64,000 bases of DNA from Stercorarius parasiticus. Lineage: Eukaryota > Chordata > Aves > Charadriiformes > Stercorariidae. Positions 48,946 to 64,000 of the stretch are shown here, piece by piece. The stretch lies in the NCBI GenBank assembly GCA_013396915.1, contig VWZL01002601.1, positions 232,158-296,157 on the forward strand, written 5' to 3'. Position 1 is the first letter of the stretch, and each line of letters starts with the position of its first letter. The position numbers and the translations under genes were made by a program. Below the pieces are notes generated by a model, which ran no database searches, was not told the DNA's origin, and saw only the letters and a program-made list of their open reading frames with translations.

Positions 48946-49006
48946 GTCATGCTAGCTAGATGAGTAAACCAACTGGCTGGTTTATTCATCATCTAACTAG
49001 CACGAC
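48946..49006 (-). repeat. 61-nt near-perfect inverted repeat (hairpin)
   Basis: The arms are 48946-48971 and 48978-49006 with a 6-nt loop. In minus-strand RNA (the CCDC85A direction) the outer 18 positions pair continuously: 16 Watson-Crick pairs and two G-U wobbles. Then come a 3-nt bulge, one A-C mismatch and 7 more pairs. On the plus strand the two wobbles would be A-C mismatches. The flanks TATCACA and TATTCACA form an imperfect direct repeat. It could be a pre-miRNA-like structure or a miniature foldback element; the sequence alone does not decide. Confidence 0.8.
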
Positions 49007-49047
49007 TATTCACACTCCTGAGGCACCTGAGCACTACACTGATGGCT

Positions 49048-49075
49048 AAAAAACAAAACAAAACAAAAAAAAAAA
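49048..49075. repeat. A-rich (AAAAC)n-like tract
   Basis: AAAAC-type units merge into a run of A. It starts 42 bp right of the 61-nt foldback, but nothing between them resembles a known retroelement. Confidence 0.85.
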
Positions 49076-49721
49076 GACACAGCAAGGCTCAGTGTTTAGA
49101 ATTAAGATGCTCCTGGTTCCCTGGGAAACAGTCTTTCCCAATAAATAAAAACATTTCCCAGCATACAAACATTATCTGGATTTTTCTCACTCTGGGCAGT
49201 AGAAATCTACTAATCACTTTCATCTTCCATTACAGATCCTTTTCCACAAGCTTCAAGAGCCTCTTGCTTCCTGATATATTTCTAAGCAGCACTGCAAGAA
49301 CAAATTGATTAAAATCCAACAAAATTTTTGGGGGTATTAAAAGCACTTAATTAAAAATGTTAAACTTGAGAGCAAGTGTCACCTGACTGCATCTTCACAG
49401 TCAACACCCTGTTTCTCCCACAACAAGCAAAATGAATATCCAAAATTCTCACATTAGGTTTAAGTGACATGTAGGATTGACATCTAACATCAATTAACTG
49501 GAAAATACATCCACTAAGTGCACCTCTACCAAACACAAAGCAGACAGAGCCAAGGTCTGCTACATTTAAAGTATAGATCTTTTCATATTGATAAAAATCA
49601 ACAGATATTTTGCTCTCAAAAGCAAACAGAAATCATTTCTCATTCAAATATTCTTCACTAATCCTTCAAATATCCATTTCCCAAACAGATATCAGAATCA
49701 ACTCTGTTGATTTTGTTAGTT

Positions 49722-49741
49722 TAAATAAATAAATAAATAAA
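49722..49741. repeat. (TAAA)5 microsatellite
   Basis: Five perfect TAAA units, followed by AACC. Confidence 0.95.
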
Positions 49742-51580
49742 ACCACAATCAAGCAACAGAGGTGGAACAGAATATGTTGCCCAGGAAACTGACTCTTAGC
49801 TTCAGCACCTGAAGTGCACATTTCCAGGTGGCAGCTGATAAGCGCTGACTTGTCATTTAAGACAATACACTTTGTTTAATTTGGATTGTTGTAGAGTTAT
49901 CATGAAAAAGGGTCAAGCGAGTCCTTTTGTGCTACATCTCTTTTTGGACTTCCCCAAGTATCTTTTCAGTATTCCATGGGTCCACAACTGGAGGTAAGTG
50001 CAGTAGTGTGCTCAATACAAGCAGTCAGCACTATCCAACTCATTCCTCACAAAACCAGGACGATGGAGTGACTCGAGAGGATAAAACTGAGATCCAAGCC
50101 TCAAAGACAGACTGATCAGTCACTTCGATGCTGTCAGGCAATCCAGTAATTCATTTTTATCAGCCTGCATACAACTTTATAATATGCTCTAAAAGGTTAA
50201 GAAATCTTTCCATTTTATTACTTTTATAGAGAAGGCAAAATATGCAAATACCAATGCCTTAATGCTGAAATTAAGATTTCTTTTAATATGCTCAGGATGC
50301 TTTTTGTCCTCCTCGTTCTCCAAAATATTTGCACATGCTATGGTTGCAAGCTGTCAAAATGGAGCACTCAGCAGTATTGATTGGAGTGCAGGTCAGTACT
50401 CCAGAAACAAGGAATAAATCAAAAATTTCTTAGCACCTGTACCTGGAAGAGACACAGATTCTGGTATCTTCTGCTGTTTAGTTAAGACTGCAGAGCCTTT
50501 GGTCTTGGTGGTTGGAGAGCTGGTTAAGAAAAAAAAACATTGTTGGAACGCTTTGCTTTCATTTTTCCTTTATGGACTTAATGATACTGCAAAAAACCTA
50601 AAATTCGAGGTTTAATTTCTGGTCACAAAAAATCCTCAAATGGACAAAAGCAAGCAAGATGAATGACAATAACAGACAAACAACTTCATTCAGAGCACTG
50701 CACAAGCATGGCTATTTAAACATCTTGCTTCTGTCTGGGCATCCAATTTCAGTGCAAGCCAGGTACCCAACAAGGAGCGAAGTGCTCAATACTTTGAAGG
50801 ATCCAAGTCAATTCTCAGCTCTACCGCATAGCATTCATATGCTTGTGCTTGATGTATTCAGCTGCCTTCAGCAAAAGGGTCTTTTTCTCTCTCATAATCA
50901 AACAGTATTTTTAGAGACCCATCTTGATGTTACCAGTAATGTTTTCAGACCACAAAAATCGTACCATGGATTTTTAACATCATTAAGATTCATCCACTTT
51001 AAAACTAAAATAGACTCAGAAACCAAGACGGGATGTGGGTCACCTATCAATGCTTTTCTCCAGGCTTATCTGTACTTCACATCAATGTAAGTTACATAGT
51101 GATGAATCATCCCCGTAAACTCTGTAAAAAGCATTTCTGTTTTTTCTGTGAATCCAAGTTACAAGAACATACTCCAAAAGCCTACAGCAAGCATTGATCA
51201 AGGCAAATTTTTACAATTCACTGGAAGTTAAAGAGATGCAGTGAAAGAAATCTAGTGGGTTTTGCGGCCAAACATTTGGAGGAGGTATCTCACTGCTGAT
51301 CAAATTAGAGAAGTTTGATATTACAGGCATAAAAGCTCTGGAATATTTTGGGTAACCTTGAGGAAGCACCAAAATAAAGACCTTTAGAAGACATCCAATA
51401 TTGTTGCTGACCACATGGCTCACTGGGCTCTTTCAACTACAACATCTGTCTTACTCTTGACAGTGCTTGAACACTACAGTGTTTGATTAGTCTAAGTAAC
51501 CACTTGAAGTATTATATGGACTTCTACAAATCAGTATTACAAACCTTGTAATTTTTTCCCGCCCATCACGCCACTGTGTG

Positions 51581-51600
51581 NNNNNNNNNNCCCCCCCCCC
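51581..51600. other. Assembly gap (10 N) next to ten C
   Basis: Ten N bases occupy 51581-51590, followed directly by ten consecutive C at 51591-51600. The N count is probably a placeholder and the C run is probably an unresolved homopolymer or GC-rich sequence. The real length here is unknown. Confidence 0.97.
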
Positions 51601-52608
51601 GTAACCTGACATAATATTTGTAATAATTCCATGCAAAGTTCACTCAAATCACGCAAATAAAAAAATAAAGCGTTGAAGAAACATGTACTTGCTGAAGTAC
51701 ACAGGTGCAAAACTGCTGGTTCCTTCCTTTCCCCGAGAAAGTACAGCAACAGTGCAAATATGCCAGAAAGTTTTATAGCAGAACTGACAAGTTGAACTAA
51801 AACTATTTGTTATTCAGAATCTTCACCTAACTGTTCATCTTTTAAGACAGCCTAGCTCAAGATAGCAGCTTTCCCATTCACAATCAATACATTTGCAAAC
51901 ATTTTCATGCTGGGTACGAAATGCTCACGGACAGATCTCAAATCACAATCTGGACTCTTTTCTGTGTATCTTGAAGAATTAAAAGGACTTAAAAAAAAAT
52001 TTACAAAAACACTACATGTACACAGACTAGAATCATTTGTGTTTTTATTTTTTTTAAAGACAACTTTAGTATATATCCTTCCCCCCGTACGTTATACTTG
52101 TACAATTTATTTCCTCTGAAACAGGCAACTGTTATTACTAGTCTGTCTCACTGTCCAAGGCCTCTTCCAGACTAATCCATCCCTTTTCTCATTTTGTTTG
52201 GTGTCTTTCTGTTATGATACTGTCTACAAATCCCATCTCAAGTGAGCAGATTTCAAAAGAAGAAATAGCACAAAGAGGGGAAAGAGAGAAGGGTGGATTT
52301 TTCTTCTCATTTACTTAAATATACTTTTAGACTTCTTGATTGTGGATCCCCCAAAGATTATAGAAGATTCTTAATTCGTGTATCTAAAGGAACTAAAGAA
52401 CATTACTAAGACCCTTCACAGTACTTCAAGTCCGCGCTAATGGTGAAGACCACATTATTTAAGCCCTTGTGGAATGTTACAAGCCACAGATGGAGAACGG
52501 GCCTATGGAAAAACTCTATCCACATTCGAAGGAACAATGACCAAAAGAACTATCTTACAGAAATTAGAAATTGCCACACTGGATCAGACCACTGTAATTA
52601 ATATTTAA

Positions 52609-52622
52609 CACACACACACACA
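52609..52622. repeat. (CA)7 microsatellite
   Basis: Seven perfect CA units, about 110 bp left of the second CR1 fragment. Confidence 0.95.
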
Positions 52623-52732
52623 CCCTGCCCCTCAACAGGACCAGGACCGGCTGTTTTAGATAGAGGCAAACAAAAATTACTGGCATTAACAGCAACGGAA
52701 CAACACACCAGAGGGAAATCCGCCCTCAGTTT

Positions 52733-52821
52733 CACAGAATCACAGAAGGGTTTGGGTTGGAAAGGACCTTAAAGACCACCTAGTTCCAACCCCCTGCCCT
52801 GTGCAGGGACACCTCCCACTG
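52733..52821 (-). mobile_element. CR1 LINE 3' terminal fragment (about 89 bp)
   Basis: CACAGAAT followed by CACAGAAG marks the CR1 3' tail in minus orientation. The sequence then matches the copy at 22514 with a few substitutions through CCTCCCACTG, where similarity stops abruptly. This is a severely 5'-truncated copy with no useful coding sequence. Confidence 0.9.
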
Positions 52822-55800
52822 ATCATACCACAGGCAGTGGATAATTTGGTTTTCATCTTTTGACAACTGTGGATATGGTATATTAAGTTGCACTTCTTTC
52901 TGCATTAAGCAAAATTCAGTGCTCAGTTTTTCAGTCCTAGCTGATTCTCTTAACAAGCTCACCCTTTCACTATTCAAGAAGCACACACAGACAAGATTTA
53001 TATCAAGATCATGACTTGAAGATAATTCTCAATGCTCTCTCAGTAACTATATATCTGTATATGACAATAAGATCTAAGATAGGACGTGCTTCAGTTTACT
53101 AATTAAGATATGACTTGCTAGCTCAGAAGCCAATGAAATTTCACTGCTACAGTCATTGTCCTACGTACACAAAGCTTTATTATACCTCATTAAATACCCT
53201 GTAATTTGGAATGCCTCACTGACCTTGATTCCTGTTAATGTCTATGCACTTTGTGTGTGAATTGTAGTGCAAAATTTTAACCCCGCACTATACTAACTGC
53301 TATGCCCTTCCCTAATTGTTAACTAATTCAGCTCCAATCCCTGCACAACCCACAGCAGCTCTCCATTGTTAACTTCCTAACAAAATAAAAAAATGCAAAA
53401 AACCCCCTCCCATTAATAGATAGTACAGAAGAAGCAGGACACCCTTTGATTAACACACACAATATACCCTACAAGGTTGATGTTCTTAAACAAGCAGCAC
53501 GTACCAAGAGTTATTATAATATTCTAACTCTGCAATATAACTGCCAGAATGCAGAGAATTTGGCAATTTAATCACTGTAATATTTCTAAAAACATATTTT
53601 ACTATTATAAAATCATAACACTGCAACTCAGAAAGCTGTGCAAAGGACTATGTTACCTGAGGTCCTGTCCTCAGGTTAAACGTATTGTCTCCAAGCGAAG
53701 ACTCAGGCAAGGCTTTAACGTGAGGACTCTCCATTCTGGCACTAAAAAAATTAAAATAAACATCTGCCCACATATTTCAGGCAGACAACACTAACAACTG
53801 TGGAAGCTCCTGATGAGCTCTCAGAGGTAAACGCAAACATCTTGCATCTTGACCTAATCACCATGAAAAATAAATAAGCTTTTCTATTGTCTTCAGCACA
53901 TACTGAAACAAACTCCCACTCACCACTACTCAGAGAATACATTATTTTTTAAAACATACAATTAAATAAACAAAACAAAACAAAAAAAATCAGCATGTCA
54001 GATCCATCCCAGGTGTAACACTGGTAAAGTCAGGGTGTGCACAAGCGCTGGCTCACACAGTGTTTGTCAAGACACCGTCAATAACGGCACTATGATTTAT
54101 TGTCAGCCTTTCGCTTCTGGAGGTCTGCGGCAAACGTCAGTGAAGTTCCAACAGTGCTCACAGCCAAGAGATATGGCCACACATCTCAAGTTAATCAGCC
54201 AGCCAGCATAGCTGCTAACCTGCATTTTGCTGGCTAAATGCTTGGACGATAAGGGCACTATTCCCAGACCCAAAGGGGAGTTACCGAACGGGCTGTATCA
54301 GCGCTTCTGCGTAACTGTGGCATACCACAGGAACCAGGGGGAACAAGCAACCAGCTCCTTGGCAGAACCTGTATAGTCCTCATTCCCTCTCTCCCCATTA
54401 ACACATACACCTCCTCATCACACACTAACATAGACCTTGCTCTAAAAGATATGTGGTACACTGGTGATGGTTTAAAAATAATATATCTATATTCCCTACT
54501 CTGATTCTCGCAGCGAAAGCATCATTGCTTCCATCAAAGAAAGACTGAATTAGCATCAAATTCTTATTGCAAAATAAAGTCATCTGTGTAGCAGGATATG
54601 CAACCTACAGGAAAAAGGAAAAAGTATAAAACTTGAGAGTAGTGCCTTCAGAGAAAGTGCTGTGTATCGCAGTGGTGTACTCACAGCCCCTTAATGAGAG
54701 AGGTTGCTCATCGAAGTCCTCCCTACACGTCCCACCACCACGTGCAGTGCCACCGTCGACCCCCCATCAAACAGCGGGGGACAGGAGCAGCCTCTGTGGT
54801 CAGCACTGAACCTGTCAGCGACCAGAGGGCTGGGACACCCATCTAGCTGCTTGAAACTAGCCAAGTTTCTTATAAGGAGAGGCATCAGCCTTCCCATTAA
54901 CATACCAGTAGTTTTGTTGGGAGGATGATCCACCTCATGCTAAAACATTCAAAGCAAAACTTGTTTTGTCAGTGAAGTTAAGGATACGTAAGCACAAACT
55001 TCTCCCAAAAGCCCTACAAAGCATGAGTTTCTAGTAGGTTCATTGTTTTGATATTACAAGCCACATTTTCAACTTGATAAATTACTCCACCAAAAAATGA
55101 GTTTGGTAATAAATACAGCATGCTCTAATCACATACACATTCACATATCACACCACAGTTCTTTTACAGCATGTAATAGCTAAAACTAATTTACAAGTCT
55201 GACATAAAACCTATGGAATTCAATCGAAAGATTCCCACCGACAAAGTTTCAGAGCTCTACACTTAAAATAATAAACTTCTGAAATAAACAGCAGATGACT
55301 TCATACTGGCAAGCAGCAGGATTCTATCAGTCCTGTAGCCTTTGCTTAAGCAGCAGGTTACTCTAAGACTAAGTCAGGCTGTATCGGGCTCCCAAAGCAG
55401 ATGTACAGTGGTGGCTGCCACCAGGAAAGGTCGACTCACACACAGAGCACTGCACGCTGCTACTCATGAGAGGGAAACGATTGCCAATTCAGCTTTCAGA
55501 AACACAACACACAAGCAAACCTCCATCGAAACATGACATCATCCCACTATTTGGCCAGCAGGACGGGAGCTATTTCCACAGAGAGGGTATCAGTTAACTG
55601 AGTAACATTAGTGTAAGGTTTTTCTCCCTGAAAAACTGATACTGCAGCTTCCTCTTTTTACTCCGTGTTTTCTGATTTTATTTTCCTTATAAGAAGCACA
55701 TTTACAGCAGAAACTGATGAAAATTTAAGCTGCGTCTGCATTCAGCCTACAAACACCTCTGCTCAACGAGAGGAGCTGTGGCAGTTGTTCTGCGAGAGCC

Positions 55801-58050
55801 CTCACACCTCCAGCAGCACACACAGTGCTACTCAGCACTTCTTCTGCTCCTCAGTAATAACCTCAGCGGCAAGACAAGAGCACGTATGAAAGCCTTCTGA
55901 TACTTCCCTTTCACGCAAGAGTCAAAGCCCAGAGTAAAACAAAGGACTTCTTAAAATAGAAAGTTTACAATAAATTGCTTAGAATAAAAACCACCCCAGA
56001 CTGCAAACGCTGAAAGCGTTTGTAAGGAGCCACTTACACCCCACATATTTGTGTCAGATTTAAACTGTGAAGTATTATTCTAGGTTGCATAAGTGTTCTC
56101 TTTAAAATGTTTTTACCGCGGGTATTTTCTCTTCTCATTGCAGCAATCTTTCTATCCCAAATACCCCTGTGCTCATTACCCAGATCGTTTAGGTGTGATC
56201 CCAGCAAAAGATTGTTATCGTGTTTTATTTGGTTAGAGCCTTTAAAATTAAATACATATGTTTTCAATTAACAAACATCAAGCCAAGCTTAGCTCTTACA
56301 TCCCATTTTCTGTCACTCCACAGGTCAAGGACACCCATTTCAGAAAAAAAAAGTAGGAGAACGCTGAAGTAATTTATATTTTTTTTAAGCTTTATAAATC
56401 TTACAAATGAAAGCTGACACGTCATACGAGAAAAAATACCATGATCAAACCTTTGAGCATAGAAAATGAAAAGAATTATGAAAGGAAATGTTATCACCTC
56501 ATCCTTAATTCCTTCAGCTGTGCCTGTAGACCAAAGACAGCGTCAGACTGAAGCAACTTCCCGCACACCTCATGACAGCTTGAAATATGCATGAAGCCCA
56601 GATGATTAATGCATATACCGTATCCTGCAAAGCAGACTACAGCTACACATCCCATTTCCGATACCACTGTAATATCATATTGCAACTGCTTTAACTTTAG
56701 CTTAAGAGCTTGTCAGAATCTTACTCCGATCCCCAGGTCTTTCCATACAGTCAGAGTTCAGCTCTAGATAACTGTACACTCCCCAATACATCGATTGCTC
56801 CCCTGGGAGCATGCAAGTGCTAGCAAGACCAGAACCGGGGGTAACTGGGAGCAGCTAGCAGCGTATGGAAGCTCTCATTTCAACAGGAACAGCTAGGCCA
56901 TTCCCAAACACGCTTTCCATCAGGAACAGCAAGTTCAGATAGATGGCACAGCACATCTTAGAATGAGGTCTGACATGCAGAGGAACACCTTCTCCTCTCA
57001 GACCCGATTCAGAGTCCAGTTAAGACCAAGGAAGATGGGACAGGCCGGTACTGAGTCCGGTAAGTTCTGCTTACACGGTAAAAATATAGTATTTTATTCC
57101 TCTATTTACAGAGAAGTCACAGGATGTTAGTTTTTGGTATTCAGCACTTAGGATGAAAAACCCTTCACTCTTGCTGCTCAAATGACAGTGCACAAGTACG
57201 GCAATAAGACTAGAAGTGCCCTGCAAAATAATCACACAGATGTGCAATCAAACATCTACTGGCCGGATATACTCCAAATTTTGAATCAAACTAGGTTCCA
57301 CCAGCATAGTGAACTTACTACATGAGTTTGGGATAAGAACCAAAAATAGCATCCTTTTATTTTGCTCAGAGTTTAGGGCCGGGTTTCCACACCACTTTAA
57401 CTCATGTTTTCACAGTTTCACTGTTCCTTACGACAGAAGCAAAAGATCAGGATTTTCCTTATAGCTAAACGATTGGCAGGCTCCCGTATACAGGTATACA
57501 CGTAACACGCAAATTAAGATTTACACATTACTTTCACAACAGTAACGAGTGATAATGGTCAGCACTTTTACTACTTCCATATTAACTGTTCTTCTTACAG
57601 TAGCTGACAAAATCAAAACACAAAACCCCAAAATGATTCAGCCTTGCTGTGAAGACCAAGGATTTTCCTGAAGTTTAAGGCCTCTTACACAGTGCAAAGC
57701 TGTCAAGAGTTTTCCCACTGACCAAGGTCAGACAAATGTCAGAGTTAGACCTCACGCTTGCATGAAGTTATATAAATATGAAAGAAGAGAGGTTTGACAA
57801 CTTACTGGTGAGAGAAGTCCTCTGCAAAAATGATTATACAGAGTGTAGGACAGGCAAAGCTCTGATTAAAGTCAATAAACAGACTCCCAAACCAACAGCT
57901 GCCCTCTCCAGCATCTCATGGCCCGAGTCCAAATTGTAGATAGTTGAAATACTCAGCACAAAGGATGCCGGTCAGCTCAGGTTTAATGTAACAATTGCTT
58001 GCACTGTACTAGTAATAATATAGCAGAGTCCTTATAAGACTATTTGGACC

Positions 58051-58066
58051 AAAAAAAAAAAAAAAA
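58051..58066. repeat. Poly(A) run, 16 bp
   Basis: Sixteen consecutive A in intron 2 about 1.6 kb downstream of exon 2 in gene orientation. No retroelement body was recognised. Confidence 0.95.
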
Positions 58067-59655
58067 TATCAGAAAGCCCACCACATAGAGAGTAGAAAAC
58101 AAACGTATCTTTGTCTGTGCATGAGTTTTAAAAATGTCTACTTGAAACCGTAGATCACCTTTCTAAATAACCAGCGACTGGACTGCTGATCGCCCCGAGT
58201 GGAAGCAAGAAGCCACCTTTAGGAAGCCTGGTACCATACCTTAGGCTACCTACAGCCAGGTCAATTTTCAACAGAAAGAACTGAATGGAGAAAGAAATAC
58301 AGTATTTAATGGAAGTTTTGTAAGACCAACTTTTATAACTTATGTATTACACATCTTCACACAGTTGTCATTCGCTCATCTTATGAATCATTTTAAAATC
58401 ATTAAAAAGAGAAGTCTCTACACTTACCACTTTGGGGTTTGTCAGCCCTGTCAAGTATATGCGTTTCACTGCAAGTAATCTGGATTTACCCCTACAGAGC
58501 AGGTTATCTTATCTGAAGGCGTTCTGTAAGTTAATCACGACAGGGAAATGGAGCAATGTGAGAGCACGACGTGATAAATGATGAGGACGGCACTGGGCAC
58601 TGAGCTCACTGTCGTCTCCAACAACAAGCGGGCAGTTCCACCGATGTCAACACAACTTCTCACAGCTGCTCATAAAACGGAAATACATGAACTGCATCCA
58701 AGACAATTTATTAAAGCAAAATCATCACTTTCCGCAGAGCTTGACTTCAAACCTAAGAGTAAAGGTCTGAGAAATGGGTTTTCAACTATGACACTAATTT
58801 CCTTCATGAAGACGTCTCAAAGCACATAGAAGAAATGAAATGGAGCAGGCTATAGAAATTCTGCTAAGTTATTTCTACAGCATAATAGGATGTTTGAACT
58901 TTGTTTTTAATCATTTCATTTACTGTATTTCATTTATTTCAATATGGTTGTAACCACTTATCTTTCAAAATAACAAGATACTTAAATTGTGACTATCTTT
59001 AAAAAAGTAATTAATTTCAATCAGTGAGGATACACAGCTCTTACAAGCTAGGCATGTTTATTGGGTATCTTTCTAAAATGCAGCAATAACAGCACAAAAA
59101 ACCACCCTAAGATCTTCCTTAACTTTTAACTTGTTATAATTAAACACATGCAAACTCAAGGCTTTGAAAAGCATTGGGAGCCATCAAAGACATTTATATT
59201 GAGCCTCGCTGTTCATCATGGAAAAGGATCTAAGAAGCCTTCCATCAATAAACAGGAAATTTTAAAATCTTTAAAGCTACAGACAGGGTAGGTTCGGAAA
59301 GCGGAAATGAAATTGGAGACATTCGCCTCCCTTCGGATGACTCAAATATAGGCAGGACAAGAAACATATGCAATTCTTCTCTGATGTAAACACAAATCTA
59401 CCTAGGGGACAAACAGTTTACACTTACCAACCCCAGAGCAGGATCAAGGCCAAGAGCCGCTTCTTGATACCTTACACCAACACTCAAGATGCACTGTTTT
59501 AATCAACCCAACACTTGCTGGATGGACGAACAGGTATACCCTGATTAACTCAACTGCTAAAGGAATGATGCTGACACCAGACTTGTTCCCTTCCATTTCA
59601 CATAAAACATTATTCCTTTTCCAGAAATAGTTGAAATAGCACTGAAACTACCTTA

Positions 59656-64000
<4,345 letters not shown>

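Noticed and set aside
50659..51090. 143-codon plus-strand ORF in intron 2
   Set aside because: The encoded sequence matches nothing I recognise, and several ORFs of this length are expected by chance in 64 kb of six-frame translation.

Overview
This window is eukaryotic and almost certainly avian. Its one recognisable protein-coding gene is CCDC85A (coiled-coil domain containing 85A), on the minus strand. Two CR1 LINE 3' ends carry the bird-type ATTCTGTG 8-mer tail. Other evidence is the isolated, perfectly spliceable exons in long AT-rich introns, a CpG-island 5' end, and few other interspersed repeats. A crocodilian or turtle source is not formally excluded, because CR1 also occurs there.

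Layout, reading the gene 5' to 3' (right to left). A CpG island fills about 63160-64000 and holds the 5' UTR/promoter side and coding exon 1 (63298-63516, residues 1-73, start ATG in a near-perfect Kozak context). Intron 1 is 2,685 bp. Exon 2 (59697-60612) is the large exon, encoding residues 74-378 plus the first base of codon 379: the rest of the conserved coiled-coil region and then a tandem, His-rich SPEH-type repeat. Intron 2 is 53,550 bp and fills most of the window. Exon 3 (6070-6146, 77 nt) encodes a leucine-heptad segment, residues 379-404. Intron 3 runs off the left edge, and the C-terminal exons of the gene are not in the window. All three exons join in frame.

The intronic sequence holds two CR1 fragments (22514-22791 and 52733-52821), homopolymer A runs, a short CA and a TAAA microsatellite, several short tandem duplications and several GC-rich islets (clearest at about 14240-14700). 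It also has a 10-N assembly gap next to a run of ten C (51581-51600). The left and middle parts (1-46 kb) have many GC-rich islets; the part from about 46 to 59 kb is more uniformly AT-rich.

I found no convincing second protein gene, no tRNA or rRNA, no CRISPR array and no novel multi-gene system. The most unusual non-coding structure is a 61-nt near-perfect inverted repeat at 48946-49006. Both base differences in its long stem become G-U wobbles in RNA read in the CCDC85A direction. It is either a pre-microRNA-like hairpin or a tiny foldback transposon remnant.
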